Shown piece after piece: positions 59,384 to 64,000 of a stretch of 64,000 bases of DNA. Under the pieces are notes generated by a model that saw only the letters and a list, made by a program, of their open reading frames with translations, ran no database searches and had not been told where the DNA came from. The DNA lies in contig NZ_CP108938.1 in assembly GCF_036347135.1 (NCBI RefSeq), positions 9,052,001-9,116,000 of the forward strand. Direction: 5' to 3'. The first letter of the stretch is position 1. Each line of letters opens with the position of its first letter. Position numbers and translations under genes: made by a program. The stretch comes from Streptomyces sp. NBC_00775 (GTDB lineage Bacteria; Actinomycetota; Actinomycetes; Streptomycetales; Streptomycetaceae).

Positions 59384-60763
59384 GTGAGAACCGCGCCCAC
59401 GATCCTGCATCTCGACATGGATGCCTTCTTCGCCTCGGCGGAGCAGGCATCCAAGCCGAGCCTGCGCGGGAAAGCCGTCGTGGTGGGCGGGCTCGGACCA
59501 CGCGGAGTCGTCGCCACCGCCTCGTACGAGGCACGCGTCTTCGGAGTGCACTCGGCGATGCCCATGGCCCAGGCCCGCCGGCTCGCGCCGAACGCCGCGT
59601 ATCTCGTGCCGCGCTTCGGGCTGTACCGGGGGGTCAGCGAGCAGGTGATGGGGCTGCTGCGGGCCCTGTCGCCCCTGGTGGAGCCGTTGAGCCTGGACGA
59701 GGCCTTCGTGGACCTGGAGGCGGGTGAGACGGCCTGGGACGAGGGCTCGGCACGGCTGGCCGGGGAGAAGCTGCGCGCGGACATCCGGGCCGTCACGGGG
59801 CTCACCGGGTCGGTGGGGCTCGCCGCCTCCAAGATGCTCGCGAAGATCGCCTCGGAGCAGGCCAAGCCCGACGGGCTGGTGCTGATAGAGCCGGGGACCG
59901 AGCGCGCGCTGCTGGGACCGATGTCGGTGCGGACGCTGCCGGGCGTGGGGCCCGCGACCGGGGACCATCTGCGGCGGGCCGGGATAACCACCGTGGAGGA
60001 GCTCGCCGAGGCGGGCGAGGACGAGCTCGTACGGCTGCTGGGGAAAGCGCACGGGCATGGGCTTCACGCCATGGCGCTGGCGCATGACGAGCGGCCCGTG
60101 GTGGCCGAGCGGGAGACCAAGTCGGTGTCGGTCGAGGACACGTACGACGTGGACATCCATGACCGGGTGCGGGTCGGCCTGGAGGTGCAGCGGCTCGCGG
60201 ACCGGTGTGTGCGGCGGCTGCGGGGGGCCGGGCTGTCCGGGCGGACCATCGTCTTGAAGGTTCGGCGGTACGACTTCTCGACGCTGACCCGGTCCGAGAC
60301 ACTGCGGGGGCCCACGGACGATCCGGCGGTGGTGCGGGAGGCTGCCGCGCGGCTGTTGGAGGGGGTGGACACGACCGGGGGTGTGCGGTTGCTGGGGGTA
60401 GGTGTGTCGGGGCTGGCCGATTACACGCAGGAGGATCTGTTCGCGCAGGCACGGGCGCAGGCCGAGGCCGCCGCGGGGGTATCGGCGGATCAGGAGGAGG
60501 TGGAGGAGGCGTCGGAGGTGGCCGGCGCCGAGCATGTGCCGCCTGCCGAGCGACGGTGGCCCGCGGGCCATGACGTGCGGCACGCCGAGTTCGGGCATGG
60601 GTGGGTGCAGGGGAGTGGGCTGGGCAGGGTGACTGTGCGGTTCGAGACGCCTTACTCCGAGCCGGGGCGTGTGCGGACGTTCCGTACGGATGACTCGGCG
60701 TTGGAGTTGGCGGATCCGTTGCCGTTGGTGGTGGGGGCCGTGTGCGATAGCCGTGGGGGGTGA
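59384..60763 (+). CDS. dinB: DNA polymerase IV (Y family)
   Basis: 459 residues from GTG 59384. Catalytic motifs: ILHLDMDAFFASAEQ with the first Asp, VVATASYEARVFGVHSAMP in the fingers, and PLSLDEAFVDL with the Asp-Glu pair. A helix-hairpin-helix (LPGVGPATGDHLRRAGI) and a little-finger domain follow. Beyond about residue 360 is an extra C-terminal segment with acidic helices and a beta-rich block (HAEFGHGWVQGSGLGRVTVRFE), longer than the E. coli enzyme. Translesion synthesis. The C-terminal sequence does not show an obvious beta-clamp peptide. Confidence 0.93.
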   Translation: MRTAPTILHLDMDAFFASAEQASKPSLRGKAVVVGGLGPRGVVATASYEARVFGVHSAMPMAQARRLAPNAAYLVPRFGLYRGVSEQVMGLLRALSPLVEPLSLDEAFVDLEAGETAWDEGSARLAGEKLRADIRAVTGLTGSVGLAASKMLAKIASEQAKPDGLVLIEPGTERALLGPMSVRTLPGVGPATGDHLRRAGITTVEELAEAGEDELVRLLGKAHGHGLHAMALAHDERPVVAERETKSVSVEDTYDVDIHDRVRVGLEVQRLADRCVRRLRGAGLSGRTIVLKVRRYDFSTLTRSETLRGPTDDPAVVREAAARLLEGVDTTGGVRLLGVGVSGLADYTQEDLFAQARAQAEAAAGVSADQEEVEEASEVAGAEHVPPAERRWPAGHDVRHAEFGHGWVQGSGLGRVTVRFETPYSEPGRVRTFRTDDSALELADPLPLVVGAVCDSRGG

Positions 60764-60780
60764 GGTCGGTTGGGTGGTGC

Positions 60781-60855
60781 GGGTTGTCTGTGGCTGGTCG
60801 CGCCCACGCGGCGGAGCCGCATGATGTCAGAGCCCCGCGCCCCTTACGGGGCGCC
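60781..60855. repeat. Dispersed intergenic repeat, copy 2
   Basis: Same element as 13803-13897: GGGTTGTCTGTGGCTGGTCG, CGCCCAC, GGCGGAGCCGCA, CAGAGCCCCGCGCCCC and a closing GCGCCCC..GGGGCGC hairpin. Between dinB and the converging PRC-barrel gene, where the hairpin can act as terminator. Confidence 0.7.
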
Positions 60856-60878
60856 AAAGCGGGGGTCAAGCAGTGTCA

Positions 60879-61250
60879 TCACCCCTCGTCCGTTCCTGCC
60901 AAGTGGCCGAAATCCCGGTCCGGGGGCGGAGGCGGGGCTGCCACGTCCAGGCCGTAGTGGTGGTAGAGCTGGAGTTCCTGTTCGGGGGAGAGGTGGCGGC
61001 CGACGCCGAAGTCGGGGGCGTCCTTGATCAGGGCTCGGTCGAAGGGGATGCGCAGGGCACCCTCGACGAGTTCACTGGGCTCCAGGGGCACGAAGGCGTC
61101 CCTGCTGAACAGGCCTGTGCGTATGGCCGCCCACTCCGGGACCCCGGTCGCGTCGTCGAGGTAGACCTCGTCGATCGTGCCGATCTTGGTGCCATTGCGG
61201 TCGAACGCCTTGCGGCCGATCAGGTTGCGCGGATCGATGTCGGTCTGCAC
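60879..61250 (-). CDS. PRC-barrel domain protein
   Basis: 123 residues from GTG 61250 with GGAGGG upstream; a longer frame to 61301 is less likely. PRC-barrel features: DPRNLIGRKAFDRNGTKIG, IDEVYLDDATGVPEWAAIRTG (split), FVPLE and LRIPFDRALIKDAPD. C-terminal tail is Pro/Asp-rich with LSPEQELQLYHHYG. Divergent from gcvP across the riboswitch region. Often associated with RNA or photosystem assembly; the role here is not known. Confidence 0.88.
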   Translation of the reverse strand: MQTDIDPRNLIGRKAFDRNGTKIGTIDEVYLDDATGVPEWAAIRTGLFSRDAFVPLEPSELVEGALRIPFDRALIKDAPDFGVGRHLSPEQELQLYHHYGLDVAAPPPPPDRDFGHLAGTDEG

Positions 61251-61364
61251 GGTCCCTCCACTTGGTCGCAACTCATCCGTAAGCACTACAAAAGAGCACA
61301 TTCAGGATGGCGGCCACTCGAAGGCTTGGGTCTTGTCCTCGCTGGTAGGCTGGCAGGCGGCTGC

Positions 61365-61575
61365 TGACCCCGTGCGGGAGAGTCCTCCAGACTTCATCGG
61401 AGGCGCCGAAGGAGCAAATCCTCCCCGGAATCTCTCAGGCTCACGTACCGCACGGACGAGGTCACTCTGGAAAGCAGGGCGGGTGTCGATGGCACCTGCC
61501 CTCACCGACGGTGAAAACCGGGTCGTCAGCGGACGGGCCGGTGAAGCTCTCAGGTTGAGATGACAGAGGGGGAGG
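61365..61575 (+). ncRNA. Tandem glycine riboswitch upstream of gcvP
   Basis: Two glycine-aptamer modules can be read. The first, about 61370-61455, has GCGGGAGAGTCC, CGCCGAAGGAGCAA and TCTCAGGCTCACGTACC. The second, about 61464-61572, has CTCTGGAAAGCAGG, then GGACGGGCCGGTGAAGCTCTCAGG and GACAGAGGGG (each shown in part). Such tandem sensors switch on glycine-cleavage genes when glycine is abundant. The region 61251-61637 holds it and the gcvP ribosome site. Confidence 0.9.
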
Positions 61576-61637
61576 CCGTCGGGGTACCCGTGCCGGGGTG
61601 CCCCTCGAAGGTCGCGTCAGACCAGGAGGCCTCCGCA

Positions 61638-64000
<2,363 letters not shown>

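Overview
The window is high-GC actinobacterial chromosome, almost certainly Streptomyces. The evidence is the strong third-position G/C bias, frequent GTG starts, four-base ATGA/GTGA gene overlaps, a conservon-type sensor operon, a Streptomyces-like rRNA operon and a mycobacterial-like pgsA/DUF881/garA/ftsR/gcvP gene order. It reads as core chromosome: I see no insertion sequence, prophage, CRISPR array or tRNA gene.

Layout. 1-1058 (minus): end of an FtsK/SpoIIIE-like membrane protein gene and a 64-residue membrane protein. 1318-6695 (plus): ankyrin and HEAT-like repeat proteins, then an overlapping trio of two GT-B glycosyltransferases and an SGNH hydrolase. 6751-11299 (minus): a 5-oxoproline operon (MFS transporter, DUF1445 protein, pxpA, pxpB, pxpC), divergent from a GntR/FCD regulator with a perfect palindrome between them. 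12258-19488 (plus): three genes that look like a JetD-less MukBEF/Wadjet-type SMC complex, the best candidate for an under-described system here. 20701-28791 (plus): a conservon (sensor kinase, roadblock protein, DUF742 protein, small GTPase) carrying a fused HyuA-HyuB 5-oxoprolinase-like gene between cvnC and cvnD, overlapping cvnD by 20 nt. 28893-31167 (minus): glpF-glpK. 31898-35364 (minus): EAL-CBS-GGDEF protein, then a thiolase with a DUF35 partner. 35543-42325: Nudix hydrolase, GH31 glycosidase, acetoacetyl-CoA synthetase and two uncharacterised genes. 42396-44593 (minus): crr-ptsI, the general sugar PTS.

44737-50500: a complete rRNA operon (16S-23S-5S) with an upstream promoter array and a strong intrinsic terminator. 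50614-59283: CDP-alcohol phosphatidyltransferase, fused nucleotidyltransferase/pseudo-phosphomannomutase, DUF881-Sbp-DUF881, FHA protein with an ETTS motif, MerR (FtsR-like), bifunctional-nuclease-family protein and a second MerR. This parallels Mycobacterium tuberculosis Rv1822-Rv1832 without gcvH. 59384-64000: DNA polymerase IV, a PRC-barrel protein, a tandem glycine riboswitch and the start of gcvP, which runs off the window.

How the parts fit. The pxp operon, its neighbours and the conservon oxoprolinase suggest pyroglutamate/glutamate handling concentrated in 20 kb. The pgsA-to-gcvP block mixes envelope, division and glycine metabolism genes as in other actinobacteria. Several genes (12258, 35543, 57956) have a -10 hexamer 7 nt before the start codon and are probably leaderless. 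All family assignments come from reading motifs and gene order; no database search was run.
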